A stretch of DNA of 64,000 bases from Streptomyces sp. SCSIO 75703 (GTDB taxonomy: Bacteria; Actinomycetota; Actinomycetes; Streptomycetales; Streptomycetaceae). The position numbers and the translations under genes are program-made. Shown here in pieces: positions 16,603 through 24,661 of the stretch. The notes below the pieces were generated by a model, which was not told where the DNA came from, made no database searches, and worked only from the letters and a program-made list of their open reading frames with translations. The DNA is taken from assembly GCF_036607905.1 (NCBI RefSeq), contig NZ_CP144555.1:310001-374000 (forward strand), given 5' to 3'. Every line of letters starts with the position of its first letter. Position 1 is the first letter of the stretch.

Positions 16603-17766
16603 TCACTTCGCCACGGCGGCGGCGAGCCGGGACAGGGGCTCGGCCAGCGCGTTGACGCCGTCGGACAGTTCCTTGCGCCGGTGCTGGGGGACCTTGTCGT
16701 AGGAGACGTACTCGTACGCGTTCTCGTCCGTGCCCTTGTCCGTGCGGTGGGTGTCGAGTTGGCCGGTCAGTTCGGCGAACCGCCGGTCGAGTTCCCTGGT
16801 GAGGGCGGGGTCGTTCTTCGCGGCGATCGGCTTGAGCAGGTCGTAGGACTTCCGGGCGCCTTCGAGGTTGGCCTTGAAGTCGACCAGGTCGGTGTGGGAG
16901 TACCGTTCCTCCTCGCCGGTGACCTTGCCGGAGGCGACCTCGTCGAGGAGTTCCTTGGCACCGTTGGCCATCGAGGTCGGGGTGATCTCGGCGGTGCCGA
17001 CGCGCCGCACCCAGTCTTCCAGGTCGGTCATCAGCCGGTCGGCGAGTTCCTTCTCCCGGTCGCCGATCGTCTCGTCCTGCCAGAGGGCCTTCTCCAGGCG
17101 GTGCCAGCCGGTCCAGTCCGTGGCCGGGTCCTGGCCGTCCTCCAGACCGTCCTCGCGGACGTCGACCTTGGGGTCGATGTCGCCGAAGGACTCGGCGACG
17201 GGTTCGGTGCGTTCCCAGCCGATGCGGGAGGGGGCGTAGAGCTTCTTCGCCTTCTCGATGTCGCCGGCCTTCACCGCGTCGGTGAACGCCTTCGCCCGGG
17301 GCAGGGTCTGTTCGGCCTGCGCCAGGACGTAGGAGCGGTATCCGGCGACGGCGGCGTCGGCCTCCGGGCTGCGCTGGGTGGCCGTGCTCCGGCCGGTGGC
17401 CCGGACCTCCTGGCGGATGCCGTCGCCCCTCATCCCGGGCTTGCACGCGATCTCGTAGTCACCGGCCTTGAGTTCGGTGACGAGGGAGGCCCTGGTACCG
17501 GGGCCGATGTTCTCGCGCTCCGCGGCGATCCGGTCGTCGGGGAAGAGCACGTACACCTCGGTGACCTTGGAGCCCTTGTTCTCCAGGGCGAACGTGACGT
17601 GCCCGGCGGGGAATTCGGTGGCGGAGACCGTGCACCGCGTGTCGGTGGCGGTCACCGTGACCACGCCGTCGCCGCTCGCCGCCTTCTGCGTGCAACCCGT
17701 CAGGGTGACGGCGACGGCCATCGCGGTGCCGGCACCGAGGAGGAGGGGGCGGGGTCTGACGGACAT
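16603..17766 (-). CDS. efeO: EfeO, iron-uptake lipoprotein (cupredoxin + M75 imelysin)
   Basis: 387 residues from the ATG at 17766. The lipoprotein signal ends in the lipobox LTGC near residue 24. A cupredoxin-like N-terminal domain (VTVTATDTRCTVSATEFPAG, about 35-120) precedes an imelysin-like M75 domain (about 135-385) with GWHRLEKALW, in which the HxxE metal ligands are H and E. It is the periplasmic-type iron carrier of the EfeUOB system and the first gene of the operon. The AGGAAC upstream and an iron-box-like dyad at 17849-17864 support the start and its regulation. Confidence 0.9.
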   Translation of the reverse strand: MSVRPRPLLLGAGTAMAVAVTLTGCTQKAASGDGVVTVTATDTRCTVSATEFPAGHVTFALENKGSKVTEVYVLFPDDRIAAERENIGPGTRASLVTELKAGDYEIACKPGMRGDGIRQEVRATGRSTATQRSPEADAAVAGYRSYVLAQAEQTLPRAKAFTDAVKAGDIEKAKKLYAPSRIGWERTEPVAESFGDIDPKVDVREDGLEDGQDPATDWTGWHRLEKALWQDETIGDREKELADRLMTDLEDWVRRVGTAEITPTSMANGAKELLDEVASGKVTGEEERYSHTDLVDFKANLEGARKSYDLLKPIAAKNDPALTRELDRRFAELTGQLDTHRTDKGTDENAYEYVSYDKVPQHRRKELSDGVNALAEPLSRLAAAVAK

Positions 17767-17826
17767 GGTTCCTCGCTTCGCACGGGTGGGCCGACGGCAC
17801 GGGCGCACCCGCCCGGCCGCAGCGGA

Positions 17827-17844
17827 GTCTACGCAGATGTAGAC
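17827..17844. promoter_or_regulatory. Dyad GTCTAC-N6-GTAGAC in the efeO promoter region
   Basis: A perfect 6-bp inverted repeat with a 6-bp spacer, 61-78 bp before the efeO start. Probably a second regulator site next to the iron box; the cognate protein is not known. Confidence 0.45.
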
Positions 17845-17848
17845 ACAG

Positions 17849-17864
17849 AGGGAAGGCTACCCTT
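17849..17864 (-). promoter_or_regulatory. Iron-box-like (DmdR/DtxR) operator upstream of efeO
   Basis: On the minus strand AAGGGTAGCCTTCCCT matches 12 of 16 positions of the DtxR/DmdR core TAGGTTAGCCTAACCT. The site is 83-98 bp before the efeO start, as expected for iron repression of efeOBU. Confidence 0.55.
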
Positions 17865-17981
17865 ACCCCTCGGGGGCGCTCGTGCGCGGGGCAGCGGTCA
17901 CCGGCCCGGCCCCGGGAGGCTTGCCGTGCACCGCGGGTACGGGCCGGGCGCGGCCCCGCCCGGCCCTCGCGCCCCGGGTGG

Positions 17982-18863
17982 TCAGAGGTCGAGCCGGTAC
18001 TGGTGGCTCGTGTGGGTGGGCCGGTAGCCGAGGCCGTCGTTGATCCGCCGCATGTGCGTGTTGCCGTCGGCGGTGTCGGTCAGGAGGGCGCCGAGGTCCG
18101 GATGGCGCCCTCGGGCCTGCCGGATCGACTCGGCCTTCATCCACCGGCCGAGGCCGTGCCCGCGGTGCTCGGGCAGCACGCCGGTGCCGTAGTGCCGGCC
18201 GTCGCCCGTGCCGTCGCCCGGGATCACGAGTTCGGTGAACCCGGCGATCGCGCCGTCGCGGACGTCGACGGCGACGACCGTGTGCAGCAGGTCGCCGCGC
18301 TCCGCCACGGCCTTCGCCGCGGCCCGTACGCGGTCCACGTCCCAGGCCACCCTGGCGGGGTCGGCGTCGCCCGCGGGCATGTCGTCCATGGCACGCCGTG
18401 AGGCGGCGAAGGTCGCGGCGAGGGCGTCGGGCACGGTGCCCTCCCACGACTCCAGCCGGTAGCCGGGATGCGGGCACCCGACGATCCCGGCGAGTGCGGC
18501 GGTGTCCACCTCGGCCAGTGCCAGGCGGCAGAACCGCAGGGTCAGGACCGTACGGAAGCCGCGGGCCGTCAGGAAGCGGGCGCCGGGCGACCCGTCCTCG
18601 GCCCCCGCGACGAGGCGGCGCCGGGCGTCGTCCCGTGCGGCGGCCACGGCGGCGGCGAGGAGCCGGGAACCGACGCCCCCGCGTCGTTCCGCGGGATGCA
18701 CGTGCAGGTCCAGCTCGGCCAGGTGTGCCCGGTCCGGATCGGTGAACAGCCGCAGGAAGGCCGTCCCGAGCGGCACGGAGCCAGCATCGGACGCCAGCCA
18801 GGCGAGACGCCTGCCGTGCGGGCCGGGAGCGGGGTCGGTCAGTGCGGTCAGGCGAGGCGTCAA
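17982..18863 (-). CDS. Tandem GNAT acetyltransferase
   Basis: About 293 residues with two GNAT domains. The N-terminal one has VHPAERRGGVGSRLLAAAV and the C-terminal one VLPEHRGHGLGRWMK, both acetyl-CoA pyrophosphate-binding R/Q-x-x-G-x-G/A loops. Tandem GNATs include mycothiol synthase relatives, but substrate is unknown. The open frame extends upstream to a GTG at 18953 that lies inside the inverted repeat of a MITE-like element, without a ribosome site; I therefore prefer TTG 18863, preceded by ACGGAG at good distance. The start remains uncertain. Confidence 0.75.
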   Translation of the reverse strand: MTPRLTALTDPAPGPHGRRLAWLASDAGSVPLGTAFLRLFTDPDRAHLAELDLHVHPAERRGGVGSRLLAAAVAAARDDARRRLVAGAEDGSPGARFLTARGFRTVLTLRFCRLALAEVDTAALAGIVGCPHPGYRLESWEGTVPDALAATFAASRRAMDDMPAGDADPARVAWDVDRVRAAAKAVAERGDLLHTVVAVDVRDGAIAGFTELVIPGDGTGDGRHYGTGVLPEHRGHGLGRWMKAESIRQARGRHPDLGALLTDTADGNTHMRRINDGLGYRPTHTSHQYRLDL

Positions 18864-18930
18864 GGTGTCTCCGTACGTCGGGAGGAGGAGAAGGCCCGTG
18901 CGCTCGTCTCCGGCGGACGGCCGGGGAAAC

Positions 18931-19095
18931 CTAGGGTCTTTCGTTGGGATCACGCCGGGCTCGCGGGGCCCTGCACCGCACCTCGCCGCGTTGTCGTCGG
19001 TTGCCAGGGCTCCGCCCTGCCGCCCTCCTCCGCCTTGCGATGCACGGCACCGGACCCCCTCCCTGATCCGGCCTGATCCAGACGAAAGACCCTAG
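18931..19095. mobile_element. MITE-like 165-bp element with 22-bp terminal inverted repeats
   Basis: The ends 18931-18952 and 19074-19095 are inverted copies matching at 20 of 22 positions. Both begin CTAGGGTCTTTCGT read from outside; the CTAG or TA at each tip could be the target duplication. The 121-bp centre has no reading frame. This suits a non-autonomous insertion element moved by an IS elsewhere. Confidence 0.65.
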
Positions 19096-19227
19096 CCCGC
19101 CGCCCATCTCCGGGGCAACGGAATTCGGCCCCGGGCAGCGCGGCCCGAGTGCCTCGTCGGACTCGGGCGGGCTCTCGGCAGGACCGGGGACCGGCCCCGC
19201 CCTGGCACGTCCCGCGCGCCGCGCGGG

Positions 19228-20190
19228 TCAGGAGCCCGAGCCTGCCGACGGGGCGCCGAGGAGCCGGCGGGCCGCGTACTCCACGTACTCGTGCAGTCCG
19301 TAGGCCAGCGCGAGGGCACCGGCCGCGGCGAGGACCACCGTTCCCGCCAGGGCGAGGGCGGCGGCCCACCGGGCCCCGCCGCGCGGCGCGGCGGGCTCCG
19401 GCCGGAGCAGCGCCTCGACGCGCCGGGGCACCGGCCCGCTCGTCGCCGACAGCAGTGGAGAGCCGCCGACGCGGTCGTGGGCCGCGCCCGCCAGCGCGGC
19501 GCGGGCGAGGGCCGCGGCGGCCACCCGCCGGTCGCCCACGGCCACGGCCGCCTCCTCGTCCGCCCACCGCTCCAGGTGGAAGCCCAGCGCGTCCCGCAGC
19601 CCGCGCAGCGCGGGGTGGACGACGGCGGCGAGGTCGCCCACCGCCGACAGCAGGTGGTGGCGCCCGGCCAGGTGCGCCCGCTCGTGCGCCAGGAGCACGG
19701 CACGCTCGCCCGCCCGCAGCGACCGCACCATCCCGGAGGTCACGACGACCCGGCCGGGGCGCCCCCGGCGTCCGGGAAGCGCGAAGGCGTCCACGTCCCG
19801 TCCCGGGACGACCACCAGGTCGCCCTCCGCGGTGCCGCCCTCCGCCGACAGCCACGCGCGCCTCAGCAGCCAACGGTGCCGGAGCCGGCGCCGCACCAGC
19901 AGCACCAGTTGTCCGAGCAGGACCGCCCCGGCGGCGCACGCGAGCGGCACCGCGGCCGGCCACGCGTCCAGCACCCGCGCCAGGGACAGGTGCTCCAGCG
20001 AGGCGAGGAACGGTACGTGGAAGAGGCCGACCAGCGCGGAGAGGGTCCCGCCGGCCAGCAGGACGGCCGAGCCCGTCAGGACCCAGCACGCCCCGCGCGG
20101 CGGCAGCGCCGCGGCGAGACGCCCGGCGACGGCCGCCCCGCCCCACGGGAAGGCGAGGGTCAGGACGACCGCGACCAGCACGTACGTCAC
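19228..20190 (-). CDS. M56 family membrane metalloprotease (BlaR1/MecR1-like)
   Basis: 320 residues with about four membrane segments and a cytosolic zinc protease motif HERAH (in LLAHERAHLAGRHH) with a downstream acidic ADEEA. M56 proteins act with BlaI-type repressors, cutting or triggering loss of the repressor. There is no penicillin-binding sensor domain, as is common in actinobacteria, so the signal is unknown. The GTG start at 20190 overlaps the blaI-like stop (GTGA), showing a coupled pair. Confidence 0.85.
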   Translation of the reverse strand: MTYVLVAVVLTLAFPWGGAAVAGRLAAALPPRGACWVLTGSAVLLAGGTLSALVGLFHVPFLASLEHLSLARVLDAWPAAVPLACAAGAVLLGQLVLLVRRRLRHRWLLRRAWLSAEGGTAEGDLVVVPGRDVDAFALPGRRGRPGRVVVTSGMVRSLRAGERAVLLAHERAHLAGRHHLLSAVGDLAAVVHPALRGLRDALGFHLERWADEEAAVAVGDRRVAAAALARAALAGAAHDRVGGSPLLSATSGPVPRRVEALLRPEPAAPRGGARWAAALALAGTVVLAAAGALALAYGLHEYVEYAARRLLGAPSAGSGS

Positions 20191-20570
20191 GCGGAGCCGT
20201 CTTCCATGTCCTGGAGGAGGCGGCGCAGCGTCTCCTCGTCACTCTCGGACAGGGACGACACGAAGCGCTTCAGCACCAGTTCCCGCCGGGGCTCGCTCTC
20301 CAGTTCGCGGCGCATCCGGCCGGCGACGAGCCCGGCCTCGTCCGCCACGGGCTCGTAGGCGAATCCGCGTCCCGCCGGCATCCGCCGCAGGGTGCCCTTC
20401 TCGTGCAGGCGGCCGAGGATGGTGGCCATGGTGGTCCTGGCCAGCCCCGTGTCGAGCGCGGCGATGACCTGCTGCGCGGTCATCGGCTTGCCCGCCTGCC
20501 AGAGCACCGCCAGTACGTCCGCGACCAGTTCGCCGTGCTGACGCCTCTCGGGCCGATGCTTCTCGGACAC
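20187..20570 (-). CDS. BlaI/MecI/CopY family repressor
   Basis: 127 residues from a GTG at 20570 preceded by GGGAGGGGAA. The winged helix is clear: GELVADVLAVLWQAGKPMTA, then LARTTMATILGRLHEKGTLR as recognition part; the C-terminal helices dimerise (LKRFVSSLSESDEETLRRLL). It is the first gene of a two-gene unit with the M56 protease. No beta-lactamase or other obvious target gene lies next to it. Confidence 0.88.
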   Translation of the reverse strand: MSEKHRPERRQHGELVADVLAVLWQAGKPMTAQQVIAALDTGLARTTMATILGRLHEKGTLRRMPAGRGFAYEPVADEAGLVAGRMRRELESEPRRELVLKRFVSSLSESDEETLRRLLQDMEDGSA

Positions 20571-20806
20571 TTCCCCTCCCGTCCTCCGCCACCCCGGGCC
20601 GGCCCCGGGGCAGCCGGCGCGGCCACCGGAACGGGCCTGCCGCGAGCGCTGCCATGGCAGGGCCAATGTACCGCCGGGCGTGACGACCCCGCCGGGTCGC
20701 TCAGGGGGGCGGCCCCGGGGGCCCAGGGGGGTGGCCCCGCCCGCCGTCGCTCCGGGCAGGATGGCCCCTGCCGGCAGTGACCGCCGCGACATCAGGGAGA
20801 CCCCGC

Positions 20807-21388
20807 ATGGCCGACCACCATCCGTACCGCATCGCCGGCAGGAGAGGGGACCTGACCCTGATCTGGCGGCGCGGCGAGGGCGACGCGCCCGACGCGCTCG
20901 CCGTCGGCGAGGACGGGAGGCTCCTCGCGTTCGCGGACCTCCCGCCCCTGCGCGAGCACTGTGACCGCAACGGCTGGACGCTCGTCCCGGACGGCGAAGC
21001 CACCCTCGATCTGGTCGACGTGCGGCTGTGGGTCCTGGAGCAGCCGGGCCTCGGGCCGGTCTCCCCGGGGCTGCTGCTGGACGCGTGGAACTTCTTCGAG
21101 GACCTCGCCCGCAGCCTGCGCACCGGCCCGCGCCTGCCCGCCCAGGGCCCGGTCCACGACAGCGCGTACGAGAAGGTCTTCGGCGGCGGCGCCCTCGATC
21201 CGGCGGCCGGCGAGGGAGCCTGGACCGCGCGGGAGACGGCGGCCGTCCGCGCGCTCCTGCGGGCGGGACTCGACCTCTGGGAACACGCCACACGCCCGCC
21301 CGAACACTGCTGCGCGGGGCTCGTGGGCGGCGGCGTCAGCGCGGGCCGGGCCGGAACCGGCTCGGCGGAACCCCGAAGGCACGGGTGA
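20807..21388 (+). CDS. Conserved hypothetical protein
   Basis: 193 residues of no recognised family. It is soluble, acidic in the middle, without signal peptide or membrane segment; the segment LLLDAWNFFEDLARSLRT suggests an all-helical core. The ATG at 20807 follows AGGGAGA. Codon use is typical of the region, with G/C third positions. Its 3' end overlaps the convergent AraC gene by 53 bp, so the last 17 codons should be treated with care. Confidence 0.65.
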   Translation: MADHHPYRIAGRRGDLTLIWRRGEGDAPDALAVGEDGRLLAFADLPPLREHCDRNGWTLVPDGEATLDLVDVRLWVLEQPGLGPVSPGLLLDAWNFFEDLARSLRTGPRLPAQGPVHDSAYEKVFGGGALDPAAGEGAWTARETAAVRALLRAGLDLWEHATRPPEHCCAGLVGGGVSAGRAGTGSAEPRRHG

Positions 21389-22112
21389 AGGCGGCGGTGA
21401 ACGCGGCGGGCGAGGCGTAACGCAGTCGGCCGGAGACCTCGGTGACGGAGGCCGCCCGCAGCAGGGGGACGGCAGCCAGCAGCCGGGCCCGCGCCCGCCA
21501 GCCGGCCGGGCTCTGCCCCGTCTCCCGGCGGAAGCGCCGGGTGAAGGCGCGTTCGCTCAGGGCCGTCCGCGCGGCCCAGTCGGCGTTGGTGACCGTGACG
21601 TCGGGAGCCTCCAGGTAGGCGCGGCACAGCGCCGCGAGGTCGTCGGAGGCCGGCAGCCCGATGTGGAACGACAGCGGCGAGAGCGCGGCGATCTCGTGCA
21701 GCAGCAGCGCCGCGATGTGTCCGGCCCGCCCGGACAGATCGTACCGGGGCTCGAACTCGACGGCGGCCAGCAGCAGTTCGCGCAGCAGTGGGGGGACGTC
21801 CACGACCGTGCAGGCGGCCGGCCACCACGGCACGGTGCTCGGCTCGATGTAGAGGCTCCGGGTGCTCACCTGGAGCATCCGCACGCGGTGCCGGGTCGCG
21901 GCCGGGATCAGGAGCGCGCGCTCGGGCGGGACCGTCCACGAGCCGTCGGCGGTGTCGACGACCATGACGCCGGTGGCGCCGTAGAGGAACTGCGCGCGCC
22001 GGTGCTCGTGCCAGTCCAGGAGCTGACCGGGCGCGTAGTCGGTGCCGATCGGCAGGACGGCGCGGTCCACGTGGTCCACGTCGGCGAGGGGGACGTTCTT
22101 CACCCCTCGCAT
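21336..22112 (-). CDS. AraC family regulator with N-terminal cupin
   Basis: About 258 residues from the ATG at 22112. The N-terminal half is a cupin-like sensor (DWHEHRRAQFLYGATGVMVV); the C-terminal AraC domain has TVTNADWAARTALSERAFTRRF and VTEVSGRLRYASPAAFTAAF as the two helix-turn-helix units. It diverges from the TauE/SafE gene with a gap of only 23-68 bp and is likely to regulate it. A further upstream reading would enter that neighbour. Confidence 0.87.
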   Translation of the reverse strand: MRGVKNVPLADVDHVDRAVLPIGTDYAPGQLLDWHEHRRAQFLYGATGVMVVDTADGSWTVPPERALLIPAATRHRVRMLQVSTRSLYIEPSTVPWWPAACTVVDVPPLLRELLLAAVEFEPRYDLSGRAGHIAALLLHEIAALSPLSFHIGLPASDDLAALCRAYLEAPDVTVTNADWAARTALSERAFTRRFRRETGQSPAGWRARARLLAAVPLLRAASVTEVSGRLRYASPAAFTAAFTRAFGVPPSRFRPGPR

Positions 22113-22135
22113 GCTAGGGGCCGAGACGCGAAGGA

Positions 22136-22987
22136 ATGACGCCGAGCATCGCATGCGGGAAGGGGCGCGCGGCTGGTGGGGTGGACTCCGTGGATCTCGC
22201 ACTGTTGCTCGGTATCGGCGTCCTGACCGGAGTCACCACGGTGCTCTTCGGTTTCGGCGGAGGGTTCGTGACCGTCCCGGTCGTCCTGTGGGTGGACGCC
22301 GGCCTCGGCCCGGACGCCGTGCGGGTGGCGACGGCCACCTCGGCCGTGGTCATGGTGGTGAACGCCGGCTTCGCCACCGCCGTCACCCCTCGCCACCTCC
22401 TCGACCGGCTGCGGGGCAGCGGCGGGCTGGTCCTGCTGCTGGCCGCCGGTGCCTCGGCCGGCGCGTTCGCCGCCCTGCGCGCCCCCTCGGGGCCGGTCCG
22501 GTGGGCGTTCGTCGTGTACGTCGCCGTCACCCTCGCCGACCTGCTGCTGCGCCCGGGGTTCCTGCGCGCCCGCGCCGAGGAGACGACGGGCGGGCCGGAG
22601 CCGCTGCGGGCCTGGGTGGGGGCGCCGATCGGCGTGGTGGCCGCGTTCCTCGGTGTGGGCGGCAGCGTGCTGACGGTGCCGGCGATGCGACGGGCCGGGC
22701 ACACCATGCGGGTGGCGACCGTCCTGGCCAATCCGCTCACCCTGGCGATCGCGCTGCCGGCCACCGTGGTCTCGCTGGCCGGTGCCGTGGCTCCCGCCAC
22801 CGCGCGCCTCCCGGCGCACCTGGTCGGCACCGTCGACCTGCGCGCGGCAGCCCTCCTGCTGATCGGCGCACTGCCCGTGATCGCCGTACTGCGCCGCCGG
22901 CCGCCGCGGATCACCGACCGTACCCACGCCTGGGCCTACGCGGCGCTGCTCGCGGTCATCATCCTGGCGATGCTGCCGGCGCGGTGA
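22136..22987 (+). CDS. TauE/SafE (TSUP) family membrane transporter
   Basis: Up to 283 residues, eight hydrophobic helices. The first helix has the TSUP signature LTGVTTVLFGFGGGFVTVPV, repeated at about residue 165 as GVVAAFLGVGGSVLTVPAM. Family members export sulfite, sulfoacetate or similar organic anions. Start uncertain: ATG 22136 has almost no spacing from its GAAGGA; GTG 22181 would begin immediately before the first helix. Divergent from an AraC regulator that probably controls it. Confidence 0.85.
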   Translation: MTPSIACGKGRAAGGVDSVDLALLLGIGVLTGVTTVLFGFGGGFVTVPVVLWVDAGLGPDAVRVATATSAVVMVVNAGFATAVTPRHLLDRLRGSGGLVLLLAAGASAGAFAALRAPSGPVRWAFVVYVAVTLADLLLRPGFLRARAEETTGGPEPLRAWVGAPIGVVAAFLGVGGSVLTVPAMRRAGHTMRVATVLANPLTLAIALPATVVSLAGAVAPATARLPAHLVGTVDLRAAALLLIGALPVIAVLRRRPPRITDRTHAWAYAALLAVIILAMLPAR

Positions 22988-23715
22988 CGAAAGCGTGTCC
23001 CCCGGCCGCCGCCGACCAGGCGAACAGTCATCGGTCGAACAGCGTGGGAGATCTTCACAGTTGGCGACTCCTCGCTGTCACGCGCCGTCGGCGTGAGCCG
23101 CATTCACCACCACGCGCTCCCTCGTTCAGGTGACCCGGAAGGGCGGGTCTTGAGGCGGGCGCGACGGCCCTGAGTTACTGGACCCATCCAATCGACGGGC
23201 AGCCCGTTCCGACCGGGGAGCGTGGTTGCGGCGCGGTCCGGTGCCCTTCACACGTGGGGAGGGCGCGGGTCGGCCGCTCTCACGATGGGCATCTCCGACG
23301 GGGTTGGATGGCCGGCCGGTGTCACTCGTGACACCGGCCGGTTCGTTGCCGGGCCCGTGTCGCCCATGGCACGGGCGGGTCGGTCGCCGAGCCCGGGGAC
23401 ACCGCGAGCGCGCGCCGGTGGTACGCGGTCACCACCACGCACACCTTGCCCCCGGAGATGGTGAGGAACGTCTTGTCAGGATCTCCACTTTGTGGGCTAC
23501 TTGAGAAAGCGAACCGGCGGGCCGCCCATCCCACGACCGGGGATCACGGTAAGGGCGGCGTCTGCCGGTTTTCCTTCTGTGCGCGTGAGCGAACTCCCTC
23601 GGCGCGCACCGCGGTCGTGTCGCCCCTCCCCCGTGAGAGCCCTCCTCCGGAGGTTGCCCGGCCGTTTCCCGGTTCCGCCGTGTCCCCGTTCCCTCCCTCA
23701 GCGAGGAGTTCCCTC
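22988..23715. other. 728-bp region without a recognised gene
   Basis: No open frame here shows domain features or a good ribosome site. It contains a very strong hairpin (23312-23341) and, nearer the TIG gene, a less GC-rich stretch around 23470-23510 that may hold the promoter. I looked for a c-di-AMP or other riboswitch core and could not recognise one. Confidence 0.5.
23312..23341. terminator. 14-bp perfect stem hairpin
   Basis: CCGGCCGGTGTCAC and GTGACACCGGCCGG enclose a 2-nt gap and are followed by TTCGTT. It may end the upstream transporter transcript or a leader RNA of the TIG genes; distance to the transporter stop is 325 bp. Confidence 0.5.
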
Positions 23716-24462
23716 ATGCCCCTCTCTCCGAACCAGGGTTCCACCGGCGGTGGCACCCTGGTGACCATCACCGGAACCAACCTGACCGGCACGACCGCCG
23801 TCACCTTCGGCACCAAGCCGGCCAGTAACGTCACGAACGTCTCCCCGACCCAGGTCACCGCCGTGTCCCCCTCGGGCACCGGCACCGTCGGAGTGACCGT
23901 GACCACCGCGGGCGGTACGAGCAACCCGGTCCCGTTCTTCTACGTCGGGGCCCCGTTCAAGTCCTCCCTCGGCCCCACCTCCGGACCGCTGGCCGGCGGC
24001 AACACGGTCACCGTCAACGGCGTCGGGCTGGCGACGGCCTCCAGCGTGTCCTTCGGCGCCAACACCGCCACACCCACGGTCGTCTCCGACACCCGGCTCA
24101 CCGTCACCGTCCCCGCGGGCGTGGCGGCCGGCCCGGTCGGGGTGAGCGTGACCACCGCGGGCGGCACCAACAACGGCCTGTCCTACACCTACGTGGACGC
24201 CCCCACGATCACCTCCGTCAACCCCACCTCGGGGCCGACGTCCGGCGGGACCGGGGTGACCATCACCGGCACCAACCTCGACACCACCGACTCGGTCACC
24301 TTCGACGGCGCCCCGGCACCGTTCTCCGTGGTGAACACGACCACGCTCTCGGCGGTGACCCCGCCCGGCGCCGCCGGCGCGGTCGACGTGGTGGTGACCA
24401 ACGCGGCCGGCTCCGACACGGCCGCCGACGCCTTCACCTACGTCGCCGCTCCCGGCATCTGA
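23716..24462 (+). CDS. Protein of three IPT/TIG domains, no signal peptide
   Basis: 248 residues made of three immunoglobulin-like IPT/TIG repeats of about 82 residues, each with the core pattern P-x-S/Q-G-x-x-x-G-G-x-x-V-T-I/V and ending in an FxYV strand. The ATG at 23716 is well supported by GAGGAG 8 bp upstream. There is no signal peptide and no membrane helix, odd for a fold that is usually extracellular. The C-terminus FTYVAAPGI is nearly that of the next gene, so the two are paralogues. Ligand and function unknown. Confidence 0.85.
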   Translation: MPLSPNQGSTGGGTLVTITGTNLTGTTAVTFGTKPASNVTNVSPTQVTAVSPSGTGTVGVTVTTAGGTSNPVPFFYVGAPFKSSLGPTSGPLAGGNTVTVNGVGLATASSVSFGANTATPTVVSDTRLTVTVPAGVAAGPVGVSVTTAGGTNNGLSYTYVDAPTITSVNPTSGPTSGGTGVTITGTNLDTTDSVTFDGAPAPFSVVNTTTLSAVTPPGAAGAVDVVVTNAAGSDTAADAFTYVAAPGI

Positions 24463-24472
24463 TCCGCACCTC

Positions 24473-24500
24473 CTGCCGCCCGGTTCGCGCCGGGCGGCAG
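24473..24500 (+). terminator. Terminator after the three-TIG gene
   Basis: An 11-bp perfect stem CTGCCGCCCGG / CCGGGCGGCAG around a 6-nt loop, 10 bp after the stop codon. Confidence 0.75.
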
Positions 24501-24661
24501 TCCTGCCCCGGCCACCGCCCTTCGAGCGACGGTTCCCGCTCCGCCCCGGCCCGGCCGCCTGGTCCGCGGCCGTCGGACGTCCCTCGGCCGCGGTGCTCCC
24601 CCGGCCCGGCCGGCACCGGTGACGGGGCGGGCCTCGCCCAGGCTGCCCTAGGAGCATCCTC

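Noticed and set aside
19092..19703. Second minus-strand gene within the M56 protease region
   Set aside because: Another frame of the M56 gene and MITE border; composition typical of a frame-shifted shadow.
23440..23715. c-di-AMP riboswitch before the TIG genes
   Set aside because: The leader is long and less GC-rich, but I could not find the conserved core elements.
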